This document shows, piece by piece, positions 37,524 through 47,679 of a stretch of DNA of 64,000 nucleotides. The position numbers and the translations under genes were made by a program. Source of the DNA: Clostridium folliculivorans (GTDB lineage: Bacteria; Bacillota; Clostridia; Clostridiales; Clostridiaceae); NCBI RefSeq assembly GCF_024341905.1, contig NZ_BQXY01000005.1, positions 248,001 to 312,000 on the forward strand, given 5' to 3'. How positions within the stretch are numbered: the first letter of the stretch is position 1; every line of letters begins with the position of its first letter. The notes under the pieces were generated by a model. The model saw nothing but the letters and a program-made list of their open reading frames with translations, did not search any database and had not been told where the DNA came from.

Positions 37524-38035
37524 TTGTATCCTCCTTCTAAATGAACATTATATTTATGGTAAGTAATTGATACAATAATTATGTATTAACGCGTTGTTTG
37601 AAATTGCAATGTTCTGCTGATTAGTTAGGGGTAAACTTAAAATAATTTTACGAAATAGTATTACTTTAAGAATGTTTTTTAAATAATAATTTTTTTCATA
37701 TTTAGGTATATATCTTTATATACACAATAAATTATTATCATAAAGCAACAATATAATTCTTATCTAAAACAATTTTATGACTAAGATATAGATAAGTTTA
37801 AGTTAAATGTGGTAATATATATAAGGAATAGAGTAGTATAGTGGATTTTATTACTCTTTAGATAAATAAAATTTTTAAATTTGTGGGTAAATTAAAAATG
37901 AAACAATAGGATTTATTGGCCTGGCAGATGAACAAAGTTCAGAAAAACAGGTGTACAAAAAATATACGGCTAAGTTTTTTAGCGATTTTATAGAATTTGA
38001 TAACTTATTTGTTAATTTAAGAAGAGGTGACATAA
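37524..38035. other. intergenic region between ferritin and rex
   Basis: Divergent promoters for ferritin and rex must lie here. At 37919-37962 GCCTGGCAGATGAACAAAGT followed by TCAGAAAAACAGGTGTACAA resembles family-3 repeats (51430, 54838). No Fur box could be assigned with confidence and no ORF is convincing. Confidence 0.5.
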
Positions 38036-38671
38036 ATGGAAAAGAAGAAAAATATATCTATGGCTGTCATAAAGAGACTACCAAAATATCATAGATATCT
38101 ATTAGAATTATTAAAAAATGATGTTGACAGAATTTCATCTAAAGAATTAAGTGAGAAGATAGGATTTACAGCATCACAGATAAGACAAGATTTAAATTGC
38201 TTTGGTGATTTTGGCCAACAAGGTTATGGCTATAATGTAAGAGATTTATACAATCAAATAATAGCTATTCTTGGCCTTCAGAGAGATTACAATACTATAA
38301 TAATAGGTGCTGGAAACATAGGTCAGGCGCTTGCAAACTACACTCAATTTGAAAAACTAGGGTTCAATCTTCTTGGAATGTTTGATGCAAACCCAAGATT
38401 GACAGGCATTAGAATAAAAGACGTAGAAATAAAAGATATTGACGGTATTAAAGATTTTTTAAAAGAAAATCACGTTGATATTGCAATTTTATGTGTTCCA
38501 GATAACAATGCTCAAAAGGTTTGTGATGAATTAGTTGAAAATGGAGTAAAGGGCATATGGAACTTTGCGCCTATAGATTTAGTAGCTCCTAAAGACGTAA
38601 TTGTAGAAAATGTTCATTTAAGTGAAAGTTTACTAACATTGGCATATTTAATCAACGAATCCCAAAGTTAA
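38036..38671 (+). CDS. rex: redox-sensing repressor Rex
   Basis: 211 residues. N-terminal winged helix (residues about 5-80; RLPKYHRYLLELLK, SSKELSEKIGFTASQIRQDLNCFG) and a Rossmann domain (IIGAGNIGQALANY) that senses the NADH/NAD ratio; C-terminal domain-swap helix. It represses fermentation genes when NADH is low. It sits directly upstream of the crt-bcd-etf-hbd operon, where a Rex box is seen at 38795, the usual clostridial arrangement. AGAGGTGAC ribosome site. Confidence 0.96.
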   Translation: MEKKKNISMAVIKRLPKYHRYLLELLKNDVDRISSKELSEKIGFTASQIRQDLNCFGDFGQQGYGYNVRDLYNQIIAILGLQRDYNTIIIGAGNIGQALANYTQFEKLGFNLLGMFDANPRLTGIRIKDVEIKDIDGIKDFLKENHVDIAILCVPDNNAQKVCDELVENGVKGIWNFAPIDLVAPKDVIVENVHLSESLLTLAYLINESQS

Positions 38672-38756
38672 ATAATAAATACAAATACTAGTTTAAAAAT
38701 TGTTAAAAAAGACACAAAATATATTGCAAATATATTCTTAAACAAGTATAATCATA

Positions 38757-38786
38757 ATTGAAGTTTACGAGCTTCAATTATTTTTT
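38757..38786 (+). terminator. rho-independent terminator of rex
   Basis: AATTGAAG/CTTCAATT stem followed by A and six T residues. Confidence 0.85.
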
Positions 38787-38794
38787 GCTTTTGC

Positions 38795-38812
38795 TTGTTA
38801 TAATATTAACAA
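38795..38812. promoter_or_regulatory. Rex operator of the butyryl-CoA operon
   Basis: TTGTTATAATATTAACAA matches the Rex consensus TTGTTAANNNNTTAACAA at all but one of the defined positions. It contains a TATAAT that may be the -10 of the crt promoter, so binding would block initiation. Confidence 0.85.
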
Positions 38813-38923
38813 GCGTCGAAAAGATTTAACAAATTTAGTAAGCTTTTTATTGTAATATAAGATTATGCAAATAAAACTTATATGCTTTGTTAAGAATATA
38901 ACTACTTTAAGGAGGCCAAAACA

Positions 38924-39706
38924 ATGGAATTAAAAAATGTTATCCTTGAAAAAGAAGGAAGTATTGCTATTGTGACAATAAACAGACCAAAGGCTTTAAA
39001 TGCACTTAACTCAGAGACATTAAAGGACATAGACACAGTTGTATCAGAACTTGAAAAAGACAAAGAAGTTTATGCTGTTATATTAACAGGAGCTGGTGAA
39101 AAATCTTTTGTTGCTGGTGCTGATATATCTGAAATGAAAGACTTAAATGAAGAGCAAGGTAGAGAATTCGGAGCTTTAGGAAATAAAGTTTTCAGAAGGT
39201 TAGAAGTACTGGACAAACCAGTTATTGCAGCAATTTCAGGTTTTGCTTTAGGCGGAGGCTGTGAACTTGCTATGGCATGTGATATAAGAATTGCTTCTGA
39301 GAAAGCAAGATTTGCTCAACCAGAGAGTGGTCTTGGAATAACTCCTGGATTTGGTGGAACACAAAGACTTCCTAGAATAGTTGGACTTGGTAAAGCAAAA
39401 GAATTAATATACACTGGAGATATGGTTAATGCTGCTGAAGCTTTAAGAATAGGCTTAGTTAATAAAGTTGTACCTCTAGAAAGCTTAATGGATGAAGCTA
39501 AAGCTCTTGCTAACAAGATAGCTCAAAACGCTCCAATCGCAGTTAAGTTATGTAAAGATGCTATAGATAGAGGAATGCAAGTAAGCATTGATGAAGCTAT
39601 AGTTATAGAAGCAGAAGACTTTGGTAAGTGTTTTGCAACTGAAGACCAAAAAGAAGGTATGGCTGCATTTGTTGAAAGAAGAGAAAAGAACTTCAAAAAC
39701 CAATAA
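38924..39706 (+). CDS. crt: 3-hydroxybutyryl-CoA dehydratase (crotonase)
   Basis: 260 residues. Dehydrates 3-hydroxybutyryl-CoA to crotonyl-CoA in butyrate/butanol fermentation. Oxyanion-hole segment SFVAGADISEM and SGFALGGGCELAMACDIRIA, with the catalytic Glu pair in GGGCELA and QPESGLGITPGFGGTQRL. First gene of the crt-bcd-etfB-etfA-hbd unit. AAGGAGG ribosome site. Confidence 0.96.
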   Translation: MELKNVILEKEGSIAIVTINRPKALNALNSETLKDIDTVVSELEKDKEVYAVILTGAGEKSFVAGADISEMKDLNEEQGREFGALGNKVFRRLEVLDKPVIAAISGFALGGGCELAMACDIRIASEKARFAQPESGLGITPGFGGTQRLPRIVGLGKAKELIYTGDMVNAAEALRIGLVNKVVPLESLMDEAKALANKIAQNAPIAVKLCKDAIDRGMQVSIDEAIVIEAEDFGKCFATEDQKEGMAAFVERREKNFKNQ

Positions 39707-39774
39707 TTAAATTTATGGCTTTTTGAAAAAATCTTTAATTCATATTTAAATTTAAAGATATTAGTAAATACTAG

Positions 39775-39940
39775 ACGGAGCAAGTTAAATTGCTCCGTGA
39801 ATAATGAACATATATAAAAGAGTAATTAATAGTTGCTCTATACTTAAATAATATTTATAATATGCACAATACCTAATAATTGTGTATGCAGAATAATAAT
39901 GGCAGGAGGCAGAACAATTAATGGTTGTTCTGTGCTTAAA
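39775..39940 (+). other. crt-bcd spacer with hairpins and a repeated 25-mer
   Basis: A 9-bp hairpin ACGGAGCAA/TTGCTCCGT (39775-39798) is followed by two direct repeats of a 25-base sequence (39824-39848 and 39916-39940, 21 of 25 identical), each containing an inverted GAACAA/TTGTTC-like core. A ribosome site for bcd follows. It may set the stability or relative level of crt and bcd messages. Confidence 0.6.
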
Positions 39941-39964
39941 AAAATAGCAGGAGGGAATAAATAA

Positions 39965-41104
39965 ATGGATTTCCAATTAACAAGAGAACAAGAATTAGTA
40001 AGACAAATGGTTAGAGATTTTGCTCAAAATGAAGTTAAGCCAATAGCAGGTGAAATTGACGAGACTGAAGAATTCCCAATGGAAAATGTAAAGAAAATGG
40101 CATCTCTAGGTATGCTAGGAATTCCTTTCGATAAGAAATATGAAGGTGCTGGCGGAGATGTTTTATCATACATCCTAACAGTTGAAGAATTATCAAAAGT
40201 TTGTGGTACTCACGGTGTTATAGTATCAGCTCATACATCACTTTGTGGATCAGTAGTTAACGAATTTGGTACTGAAGCTCAAAAAGCAAAATATCTTCCA
40301 GACCTTGCAAGCGGAAGAAAAATTGGTGCATTCGGATTAACTGAACCAGGTGCTGGAACAGATGCTGCTGGACAACAAACAGTTGCAGTATTAGACGGAG
40401 ATAACTACATCCTTAACGGATCTAAGATATTCATAACAAATGGTGGAGTTGCTGAAACTTTCATAATATTTGCTATGACAGACAAGAGCAAGGGAACAAA
40501 AGGAATATCAGCTTTCATAGTTGAAAAGTCATTCCCAGGATTCTCAATAGGTAAAGTTGAAAACAAGATGGGTATCAGAGCTTCATCAACAACTGAACTT
40601 GTAATGCAAAACTGTATAGTTCCAAAGGAAAACTTACTAGGTCAAGAAGGTAAGGGATTTGGTATAGCTATGAAGACTCTTGATGGAGGAAGAATAGGTA
40701 TAGCTGCTCAAGCACTAGGACTTGCTGGTGGAGCATTAGAAGAAGCTAAGAACTACATGATGGAAAGAAAGCAATTCGGAAGACCACTTGCTGCATTCCA
40801 AGGTTTACAATGGTATATAGCTGAAATGGATGTTAAAGTTGAAGCTGCTAGATACTTAGTATATAGAGCTGCATGGCTTAAGCAAAATAAACTTCCTTAT
40901 ACAGTAGATGCTGCTAGAGCTAAACTATTTGCTGCAGAAGTTGCTATGGAAGTAACAACTAAGGCTGTTCAAATATTCGGTGGATACGGATATACTAAGG
41001 AATACCCAGTTGAAAGATTAATGAGAGATGCTAAGATAACTGAACTTTACGAAGGAACTTCAGAAGTTCAAAAGATGGTTATATCAGCAAACATTTTAAA
41101 ATAG
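39965..41104 (+). CDS. bcd: butyryl-CoA dehydrogenase
   Basis: 379 residues, FAD flavoprotein reducing crotonyl-CoA to butyryl-CoA. With EtfAB it bifurcates electrons from NADH to ferredoxin. Acyl-CoA dehydrogenase motifs: GLTEPGAGTDAAGQQT, NGSKIFITNGG, catalytic Glu in YEGTSEVQKMVIS, and RMLQIFGGYGY-type segment AVQIFGGYGYTKEYPVERLMRD. Normal length. GGAGGG ribosome site. Confidence 0.96.
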   Translation: MDFQLTREQELVRQMVRDFAQNEVKPIAGEIDETEEFPMENVKKMASLGMLGIPFDKKYEGAGGDVLSYILTVEELSKVCGTHGVIVSAHTSLCGSVVNEFGTEAQKAKYLPDLASGRKIGAFGLTEPGAGTDAAGQQTVAVLDGDNYILNGSKIFITNGGVAETFIIFAMTDKSKGTKGISAFIVEKSFPGFSIGKVENKMGIRASSTTELVMQNCIVPKENLLGQEGKGFGIAMKTLDGGRIGIAAQALGLAGGALEEAKNYMMERKQFGRPLAAFQGLQWYIAEMDVKVEAARYLVYRAAWLKQNKLPYTVDAARAKLFAAEVAMEVTTKAVQIFGGYGYTKEYPVERLMRDAKITELYEGTSEVQKMVISANILK

Positions 41105-41125
41105 TTTTAGGGAGGACAGAAAAAG

Positions 41126-41905
41126 ATGAAAATAGTAGTTTGTTTAAAGCAAGTACCAGATACTACAGCTGTTAAAATAGATCCAAAGACTGGAACTCTT
41201 ATAAGAGAAGGTGTTCCTTCAATAATAAACCCAGAAGATAAGCATGCTTTAGAAGCAGCTTTAAGAATAAAAGAAGAAAAAGGTGCTCATATAACTATAG
41301 TTAGTATGGGACCTCCTCAAGCACAAACAGCTTTAAGAGAAGCATTATGTATGGGTGCTGATGAAGCTATACTAATAACTGACAGAGCATTTGCTGGAGC
41401 TGATACTCTTGCAACTTCAAACGCTTTAGCTGGAGCTATAAGAAAGTTAGAATATGATGTAATATTTGCTGGAAGACAGGCTATTGATGGAGATACTGCA
41501 CAAGTTGGACCAGAAATAGCAGAGCATTTAAATATACCTCAAGTAACTTATGTTCAAGGTGTAACTGTTGAAGAAGACGGTCTTTTAGTTAACAGAGCAT
41601 TAGAAGATGGTTATGAATTAATAAAGGTTCAAACACCAGTACTTTTAACAGCAATTAAGGAATTAAACGAACCAAGATATATGAACGTAGGTTTAATCTT
41701 CGAAACTGCTGGTAAGGAAATTCAAATATGGTCAGCAGACGATATAGATGTAGATAAGAGCGTATTAGGACTAAAAGGTTCTCCAACAAAGGTTAAAAAA
41801 TCAATGACAAAGGAAACTAAGGGAGCTGGAGAATTAGTTCAATTACCAGCAAACGAAGCAGCAGAGTACGTATTAAGAAAATTGATCGAAAAACACTACA
41901 TCTAA
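41126..41905 (+). CDS. etfB: electron transfer flavoprotein beta subunit
   Basis: 259 residues; binds the bifurcating FAD/AMP region of the Bcd-EtfAB complex. MKIVVCLKQVPDTTAVKIDP start, VSMGPPQAQTALREALCMGADEAILITD and AGRQAIDGDTAQVGPEIAEHL are family signatures. It lies 21 bases after bcd and 20 before etfA, all in one direction. Confidence 0.95.
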   Translation: MKIVVCLKQVPDTTAVKIDPKTGTLIREGVPSIINPEDKHALEAALRIKEEKGAHITIVSMGPPQAQTALREALCMGADEAILITDRAFAGADTLATSNALAGAIRKLEYDVIFAGRQAIDGDTAQVGPEIAEHLNIPQVTYVQGVTVEEDGLLVNRALEDGYELIKVQTPVLLTAIKELNEPRYMNVGLIFETAGKEIQIWSADDIDVDKSVLGLKGSPTKVKKSMTKETKGAGELVQLPANEAAEYVLRKLIEKHYI

Positions 41906-41925
41906 GATTTGGGAGGTAAAATATT

Positions 41926-42930
41926 ATGAATATAGCAGATTATAAAGGCGTATGGGTATTCGCTGAACAAAGAAACGGCGAACTTCAAAAAGTTTCATTA
42001 GAACTTTTAGGAGAAGGAAGAACAATTGCTGATAAGCTAGGAGTTAAGCTAACAGCTTTATTAATAGGAAATAACGTTAAAGGATTAGCTGAAAAGCTAG
42101 GAGTTCACGGAGCTGATGAAGTTTTAGTTGTAGAAAATGAATTGTTAGAAAACTACACAACTGATGGATATACAAAAGTTATCTGTGACCTTGCTACAGA
42201 AAGAAAGCCAGAAATACTATTCATAGGAGCAACATTCATAGGAAGAGATTTAGGTCCTAGAGTTGCAGCTAGACTTACAACTGGTTTAACAGCTGACTGT
42301 ACATCACTTGATATAGATGCAGAAGGAAAATTCCTTCTTGCTACAAGACCAGCATTCGGTGGTAACTTAATGGCTACTATCGCTTGTACTGATCACAGAC
42401 CACAAATGGCTACTGTAAGACCAGGTGTATTTTCAAAGATAGACACTGAAAACAAAGCGGTAGTTGAAGAAGTTAAGATTAGCTTAACTGATGCTGATGT
42501 TAGAACTAAGGTTGTTAAAGTAGTTAAAGAAGCTAAAGATATAGTTGATATAAGTGAAGCAAACATCATCGTTTCAGGTGGTAGAGGAGTTGGAAACAAA
42601 GAAAACTTCGCGCTTCTAAAAGAATTAGCAGATGCTTTAGGTGGAACAGTTGCTGGTTCAAGAGCAGCTACTGAAGCTGGATGGCTTGAAGCTGCTTACC
42701 AAGTAGGTCAAACTGGTAAGACTGTTAAGCCAACAATATATATAGCTTGTGGTATTTCAGGAGCTATCCAACATACTGCTGGTATGCAAGATTCTGATAT
42801 GATCATAGCAATCAATAAGGATGCTACTGCACCTATCATGAAAATGGCTGACTATGCTATAGTTGGAGACTTAAACAAAGTTATTCCAGAACTTATTGCT
42901 AAAGCTAAGGCTAGAAAAGAAGAAGCATAA
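41926..42930 (+). CDS. etfA: electron transfer flavoprotein alpha subunit
   Basis: 334 residues. The C-terminal FAD domain shows IVSGGRGVGNKENFALLKELADALGGTVAGSRAATEAGW, then KPTIYIACGISGAIQHTAGM and IAINKDATAPIMKMADYAIVGD. The N-terminus is of the clostridial Bcd-linked type. It shuttles electrons within the bifurcating complex. GGGAGG ribosome site. Confidence 0.95.
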   Translation: MNIADYKGVWVFAEQRNGELQKVSLELLGEGRTIADKLGVKLTALLIGNNVKGLAEKLGVHGADEVLVVENELLENYTTDGYTKVICDLATERKPEILFIGATFIGRDLGPRVAARLTTGLTADCTSLDIDAEGKFLLATRPAFGGNLMATIACTDHRPQMATVRPGVFSKIDTENKAVVEEVKISLTDADVRTKVVKVVKEAKDIVDISEANIIVSGGRGVGNKENFALLKELADALGGTVAGSRAATEAGWLEAAYQVGQTGKTVKPTIYIACGISGAIQHTAGMQDSDMIIAINKDATAPIMKMADYAIVGDLNKVIPELIAKAKARKEEA

Positions 42931-42973
42931 AATTATCGAATTAGTTAAATCATAATTCTTGAATATAATTATA

Positions 42974-42997
42974 AGTCCTACCTAAAAAGGTAGGACT
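42974..42997 (+). other. intercistronic hairpin between etfA and hbd
   Basis: Perfect 10-bp stem AGTCCTACCT/AGGTAGGACT with an AAAA loop and no T-run, so more likely an RNA-stability element than a terminator. Confidence 0.7.
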
Positions 42998-43025
42998 AAA
43001 TATATAAATCTTAGGAGGTATACCC

Positions 43026-43874
43026 ATGGAAAAGATATTTGTTCTTGGTGCTGGTACAATGGGAGCTGGTATAGTTCAAGCTTTCGCTCAAAAAGGATAT
43101 GAAGTTATAGTTAGAGATATAAAGGAAGAGTTTGTTGATAAAGGAATAACTGGAATCAGCAACGGTCTAAGCAAATTAGTTGCTAAAGGAAAGATGACTG
43201 AAGAAGTTAGAGAAGAAATCCTTTCAAGAATATCAGGAACTACTGATATGAACTTAGCTGCTGACTGTGATTTAGTAATAGAAGCTGCAGTAGAAAACAT
43301 GGCTATAAAGAAGCAAATATTTGCTGAATTAGATAAGATCTGTAAGCCAGAAACTATATTAGCTTCAAACACTTCATCTTTATCAATAACTGAAGTTGCT
43401 GCTGCAACTGGAAGACCTGATAAAGTTATAGGAATGCATTTCTTCAACCCAGCTCCAGTAATGAAGCTAGTTGAAATAATCAGAGGAATGGCTACATCAC
43501 AAGAAGCTTTTGATGCAGTTAAAGAAGTTTCAATAGCTATAGGTAAGGAACCAGTAGAAGTTGCTGAAGCACCTGGTTTCGTAGTTAACAGAATACTTAT
43601 ACCAATGATCAACGAAGCTGTAGGAATACTTGCAGAAGATATAGCTTCAGCAGTTGATATAGATAAGTCAATGATGTTAGGTGCAAACCACCCAATGGGA
43701 CCTCTAGCTTTAGGAGATCTTATAGGATTAGACGTATGTCTAGCTATCATGGACGTTCTTTACAATGAAACTGGAGATACTAAGTACAGAGCTCATAGCT
43801 TACTAAGAAAGTATGTTAGAGCTGGTTGGTTAGGAAGAAAGTCAGGTAGAGGATTCCACAACTACGCAAAATAA
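43026..43874 (+). CDS. hbd: 3-hydroxybutyryl-CoA dehydrogenase
   Basis: 282 residues; reduces acetoacetyl-CoA to 3-hydroxybutyryl-CoA. N-terminal NAD(P) site [21 protein letters not shown], catalytic His in [17 protein letters not shown], and [16 protein letters not shown] / [16 protein letters not shown] in the C-terminal domain. Last gene of the butyryl-CoA operon; a strong terminator follows. No thiolase gene is adjacent. Confidence 0.96.
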   Translation: MEKIFVLGAGTMGAGIVQAFAQKGYEVIVRDIKEEFVDKGITGISNGLSKLVAKGKMTEEVREEILSRISGTTDMNLAADCDLVIEAAVENMAIKKQIFAELDKICKPETILASNTSSLSITEVAAATGRPDKVIGMHFFNPAPVMKLVEIIRGMATSQEAFDAVKEVSIAIGKEPVEVAEAPGFVVNRILIPMINEAVGILAEDIASAVDIDKSMMLGANHPMGPLALGDLIGLDVCLAIMDVLYNETGDTKYRAHSLLRKYVRAGWLGRKSGRGFHNYAK

Positions 43875-43894
43875 TAATTCATAAAGTGAATTTT

Positions 43895-43925
43895 AAACAC
43901 AGTTCTTAATTGGACTGTGTTTTTT
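43895..43925 (+). terminator. rho-independent terminator of the butyryl-CoA operon
   Basis: AAACACAGT/ACTGTGTTT stem followed by T residues. The remaining about 300 bases to 44235 show no other element. Confidence 0.9.
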
Positions 43926-44235
43926 GCTATGTTTCAAATATAGCCTTGAACATAAACTTTTAAATGAGAGCACATTGAGGCTATAAATGATTTTAGTGAT
44001 AATTTTTTAATATTAGCTAAATGATTTTATGAATTATTATAAATAAAAGTTGCTGTAATTACTAATAATATCCTAAGGACATTATAAAAATTATAAGGAT
44101 GTATCACTTGAGGAAAATATATCTCAAGATTTATTTTCTTAATACATAAGGGGCATAAGATTTGAATTGTAATTTAATTGGTGCATCATTAATAGTCTTA
44201 GACAATGATAATAGATAGAATTAGGAGGCATTTTT

Positions 44236-45402
44236 ATGGGCAGATTTACTTTACCTAGAGATATATATTATGGAAAAGGAACTATGGAACAGTTAAAGGG
44301 ATTAAAAGGAAAAAGAGCAGTGATAGTTACAGGGGGAGGGTCTATGAGGAAGTTTGGCTTTCTGGATAAGGCTATAGGCTATCTAAAAGAGGCTAACTTT
44401 GAGGTTGACTTAATAGAAGGTGTTGAACCAGATCCATCGGTTGAGACGGTTATTGATGGATCTAAGAAGATGCTTGAATATAAACCGGATTGGATAGTAG
44501 CTATTGGAGGAGGCTCAGCTATTGATGCAGCAAAGGCAATGTGGATTTTTTATGAATATCCAGATGAAAACTTTGAAAATATAAAGAAGCCTTTTTCTAT
44601 ACCTAAGCTTAGAAACAAAGCTAAATTTGTAGCGATTCCTTCTACCTCTGGAACGGCAACTGAAGTAACAGCGTTTACAGTCATAACAGATTATAAAACT
44701 AAAATAAAATATCCTCTCGCTGATTATGATATAACACCAGATATGGCTATAGTAGACTCAGAGCTTGCTGAAACAATGCCGGCTAAACTCACAGCGCATA
44801 CGGGAATGGATGCATTAACTCATGGTATAGAAGCTTATGTTGCATCAGGGCATACTTGTTTTACTGATCCGCTAGCATTGCAGTCCATTGAAATGGTTAG
44901 AGATAATTTATTAAGCTCATATCAAGGTGATAAAGAAGCTAGAGAGAAGATGCATTATGCTCAGTGCTTAGCTGGAATGGCCTTTAGCAATGCGTTGCTT
45001 GGCATAACTCATAGTATGGCACATAAAACTGGGGCGATATTTAATATTCCACATGGTTGCGCTAATGCGATATATTTACCTTATGTTATTGATTTTAACA
45101 AAAAGACTTGCTTAGAAAGATATGCAGATATAAGTAGAAGATTAAAGCTTCAAGGGGAAACTGATGACGAATTAGTAGAAGCGCTCAGAGAGCTTATAAG
45201 ATCTCTTAATGAAAAACTCGGAATACCTAATAGTTTAAAAGAATATGGAGTTAAAGAAGAAATATTTAATAGTAACCTACAATTTATAGCAGAGAATGCA
45301 GTAGAAGATGCATGCACTGGCTCTAATCCAAGAGAAATTACAAAAGAGGAGATGAAAAAACTTTTTGTTTGCAGTTTCCATGGAACGAAAGTTTTTATAT
45401 AG
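44236..45402 (+). CDS. iron-type NAD(P)H-dependent alcohol (butanol) dehydrogenase
   Basis: 388 residues, group III alcohol dehydrogenase. GGGSAIDAAKAMW is the nucleotide site. Metal ligands lie in TGMDALTHGIEAYVAS and HSMAHKTGAIFNIPHGCANAI. Probably reduces butyraldehyde or acetaldehyde; cofactor preference cannot be read safely. AGGAGG ribosome site 8 bases before ATG. It stands alone downstream of the butyryl-CoA operon. Confidence 0.9.
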   Translation: MGRFTLPRDIYYGKGTMEQLKGLKGKRAVIVTGGGSMRKFGFLDKAIGYLKEANFEVDLIEGVEPDPSVETVIDGSKKMLEYKPDWIVAIGGGSAIDAAKAMWIFYEYPDENFENIKKPFSIPKLRNKAKFVAIPSTSGTATEVTAFTVITDYKTKIKYPLADYDITPDMAIVDSELAETMPAKLTAHTGMDALTHGIEAYVASGHTCFTDPLALQSIEMVRDNLLSSYQGDKEAREKMHYAQCLAGMAFSNALLGITHSMAHKTGAIFNIPHGCANAIYLPYVIDFNKKTCLERYADISRRLKLQGETDDELVEALRELIRSLNEKLGIPNSLKEYGVKEEIFNSNLQFIAENAVEDACTGSNPREITKEEMKKLFVCSFHGTKVFI

Positions 45403-45621
45403 AAAAATAGAATAGATTAATTCTTTTGCAGATTTAGAGAATCTCTCAGGTAATTTTAATTATTAAGTGAAAATTTATATTTGGTGGTAAAGATTTTACT
45501 TAAGTAATTGTAAAAAAGTAAATATAAAAGTATAATTATATTTAAGTAAAATATGTAAGTTGTGAAAATGCTTGTTCAAAGAAAATAGCAACTTATAGAT
45601 GAGTAGGAAAAGGTGATAAAA

Positions 45622-46563
45622 ATGGATTATAGAGATGTGGAATACTATGATGATAAAGTAATTCTTAAAGAAGTAGAAAACTTCAATATAAAACAGGTTT
45701 TCGAATGTGGACAGTGCTTTAGATGGATAAGACAAGAAGGTGGCACCTACATAGGAGTAGCTCATGAGAGAGTGATAGAGGTTGAAGAAAACGGAAAAGA
45801 TATAATAATACATAATACTAATAGAGATGACTTTAATAACATATGGATGGACTATTTTGATTTAGAAAGAGATTATACAGCTATAAAGGAGAAGTTCTCA
45901 GGAGATCCTTTACTAGAAAAAGCAGTGGATTTTGGATATGGTATAAGGATCCTAAAGCAAGATCCTTTTGAAATACTTATAAGTTTTATAATTTCTGCAA
46001 GAAATTCTATACCTGTGATTAGCAAAACAATAAATAAAATAAGTGAGAAGTGGGGATCTGCTATTGAATACAAAGGAAAGACTTATTATGCTTTCCCTAC
46101 AGTAGAGCAGTTTTCTAAGGCATCCTTAGAAGAAATAAACACTACAGGAGCATCATTTAGAAGCAAATACATTTATGATACTGTAGAGAAAGTAAAAAGC
46201 TGCAATGAGCTCTTAAACAGTAATAAGGCTATAGAAGCAATGACAGATGAAGAAAAAGAATTACTTAAATATGATTTAAAAATGATTTCTGAGCTAAATG
46301 ATGATCAGTGCCATGAAGCTCTTCAAAATTTTAAAGGTGTGGGTGCGAAAGTAGCTGATTGTGTAATGTTGTTTTCAATGAAAAAATACTCAGCTTTTCC
46401 AGTGGATGTATGGGTTAAAAGAGCTATGTCTCATTTCTATTTAGCACCAGATGTATCACTTAATAAGATAAGGATTTTTGGAAGAGAAAAGTTTGGTGAG
46501 CTTTCAGGTTTTGCTCAGCAGTATTTCTTCTACTATGCTAGAGAAAACAATATAAAAGTTTGA
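45622..46563 (+). CDS. ogg: 8-oxoguanine DNA glycosylase/AP lyase (OGG1 type)
   Basis: 313 residues. N-terminal OGG domain (FECGQCFRWIRQEGGTYIGVAHERVIEV) and HhH-GPD base-excision domain: FKGVGAKVADCVML carries the catalytic Lys and FPVDVWVKRAM the catalytic Asp. Removes 8-oxoG from DNA. ATG 45622 is spaced well from AAAGGTGAT. An in-frame GTG at 45613 is inside that ribosome site and is rejected. Confidence 0.93.
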   Translation: MDYRDVEYYDDKVILKEVENFNIKQVFECGQCFRWIRQEGGTYIGVAHERVIEVEENGKDIIIHNTNRDDFNNIWMDYFDLERDYTAIKEKFSGDPLLEKAVDFGYGIRILKQDPFEILISFIISARNSIPVISKTINKISEKWGSAIEYKGKTYYAFPTVEQFSKASLEEINTTGASFRSKYIYDTVEKVKSCNELLNSNKAIEAMTDEEKELLKYDLKMISELNDDQCHEALQNFKGVGAKVADCVMLFSMKKYSAFPVDVWVKRAMSHFYLAPDVSLNKIRIFGREKFGELSGFAQQYFFYYARENNIKV

Positions 46564-46685
46564 TGCGGATAGGATAAAGGTAATAGAGGCATACTAGGTT
46601 TGTATAAACTAAAGTCAATATAAACCATCATAATTAGGCAGTAGGATAATATTTGAGTTTTAAACAACTTTTATTATCTTACCGC

Positions 46686-46982
46686 CTATTTTTTTCTCAC
46701 ATTTTTAGATTTTTTTACTGAAATATGAGAATCGCCAGGATGTTTTGTTATGAATTTAAGATACTTTGTTATCTTATCATCATTCTTAAGTTTTGATATG
46801 GTATAAAGTCTTACTGACAACTCCTTGTTAGAATAAAGGGCATGAATTTGTTTATGACAAGGAATGCATAACATTGCAGTAGCTAAATCCTTGCCTCCTT
46901 CTTCTCTTGGAATTAAATGATGAACTGTTACTTTTGAAACTTCTCTTCCGCATAAATCACAAATATATTTTTCGTTGTACAT
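46686..46982 (-). CDS. HNH-domain protein
   Basis: 98 residues. CDLCGREVSKVTVHHLIPREEGG followed by CIPCHKQIHALYSNKEL gives two CxxC knuckles and the HH...H pattern of HNH nucleases of the bacterial stand-alone McrA-like type. A lysine-rich C-terminal tail follows. It may be a host housekeeping nuclease or a mobile-element relic; no intron is seen next to it. ATAATATCAC region gives a GGTGAT ribosome site. Confidence 0.82.
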   Translation of the reverse strand: MYNEKYICDLCGREVSKVTVHHLIPREEGGKDLATAMLCIPCHKQIHALYSNKELSVRLYTISKLKNDDKITKYLKFITKHPGDSHISVKKSKNVRKK

Positions 46983-47037
46983 AATATCACCTGCAAATTG
47001 AACATTTTTATCATATTTAGCAAATTAATCTAAGTTA

Positions 47038-47134
47038 TGAATATACCACTTCGTGATAAAACTTATATTTTTGAATTCTCTTACCAGAACCCGTGAGAGT
47101 TTTAAAAATAGATTTAGGATATAAGTGGTACACC
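47038..47134. repeat. family-1 palindromic repeat, opposite orientation
   Basis: ATATACCACTTCG ... TTACCAGAACCCGTGAGAG ... ATAAGTGGTACACC is the reverse orientation of the copies at 24253 and 29260, judged by the asymmetric GGGTTCTG loop. Confidence 0.82.
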
Positions 47135-47679
47135 TTTAATCACAATATAATTATATTATCTGAATTCTTAATATAGATAATTCTTAGAGATTAATAAATC
47201 TATATTATTAATCAAAGCTAATAATTTAAATGCGAAAGAATTAAAATTATGACAATTATTGTATGAAGATAGTGAGATAGATGTTATAATGATGTGGAAT
47301 GTAGAAAAATCACATATATTGTAAGATTAAATAAATGACTTGTCTACAGAAATTTAACTTGTATCTGTTGAAAAATCATAATTTATGGTTTTAAATGTGG
47401 ATAAGTTAATAGATGGACTATGAACCCTATGTAAAGTATTAATAAAAAATTAAGGGAATACTAAGAAAATAGCTAGTGTATTGATATATTTCGTATATTA
47501 TACTATAGATACAGGTTCTAAATGATAAAGTATTAGAGTTTAATGGGTCTGATAGGTGGAAAGATGTAGGATTTTAGAAAGTAACACTAGTATATTAGGT
47601 ACAAATTTGAACCTGAAAATATAAAATGAGTTATAAAGTGTTACACCGATGTATAATATACCTAATTTTATGAGGATAT
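47135..47679. other. non-coding region upstream of the TVP38-like gene
   Basis: No ORF. At 47598-47647 GGTACAAATTTGAACCTG followed by AAATATAAAATGAG and AAAGTGTTACACC matches the internally deleted family-1 form seen at 4210. The rest shows nothing recognisable. Confidence 0.55.

Noticed and set aside
43088-43750. 220-codon open frame antisense to hbd
   Set aside because: Typical shadow frame of a codon-biased gene; no start signal and repetitive Ser/Ile-rich translation.
46686-46982. HNH gene as part of a group I or II intron
   Set aside because: No intron core or interrupted host gene is visible around it.
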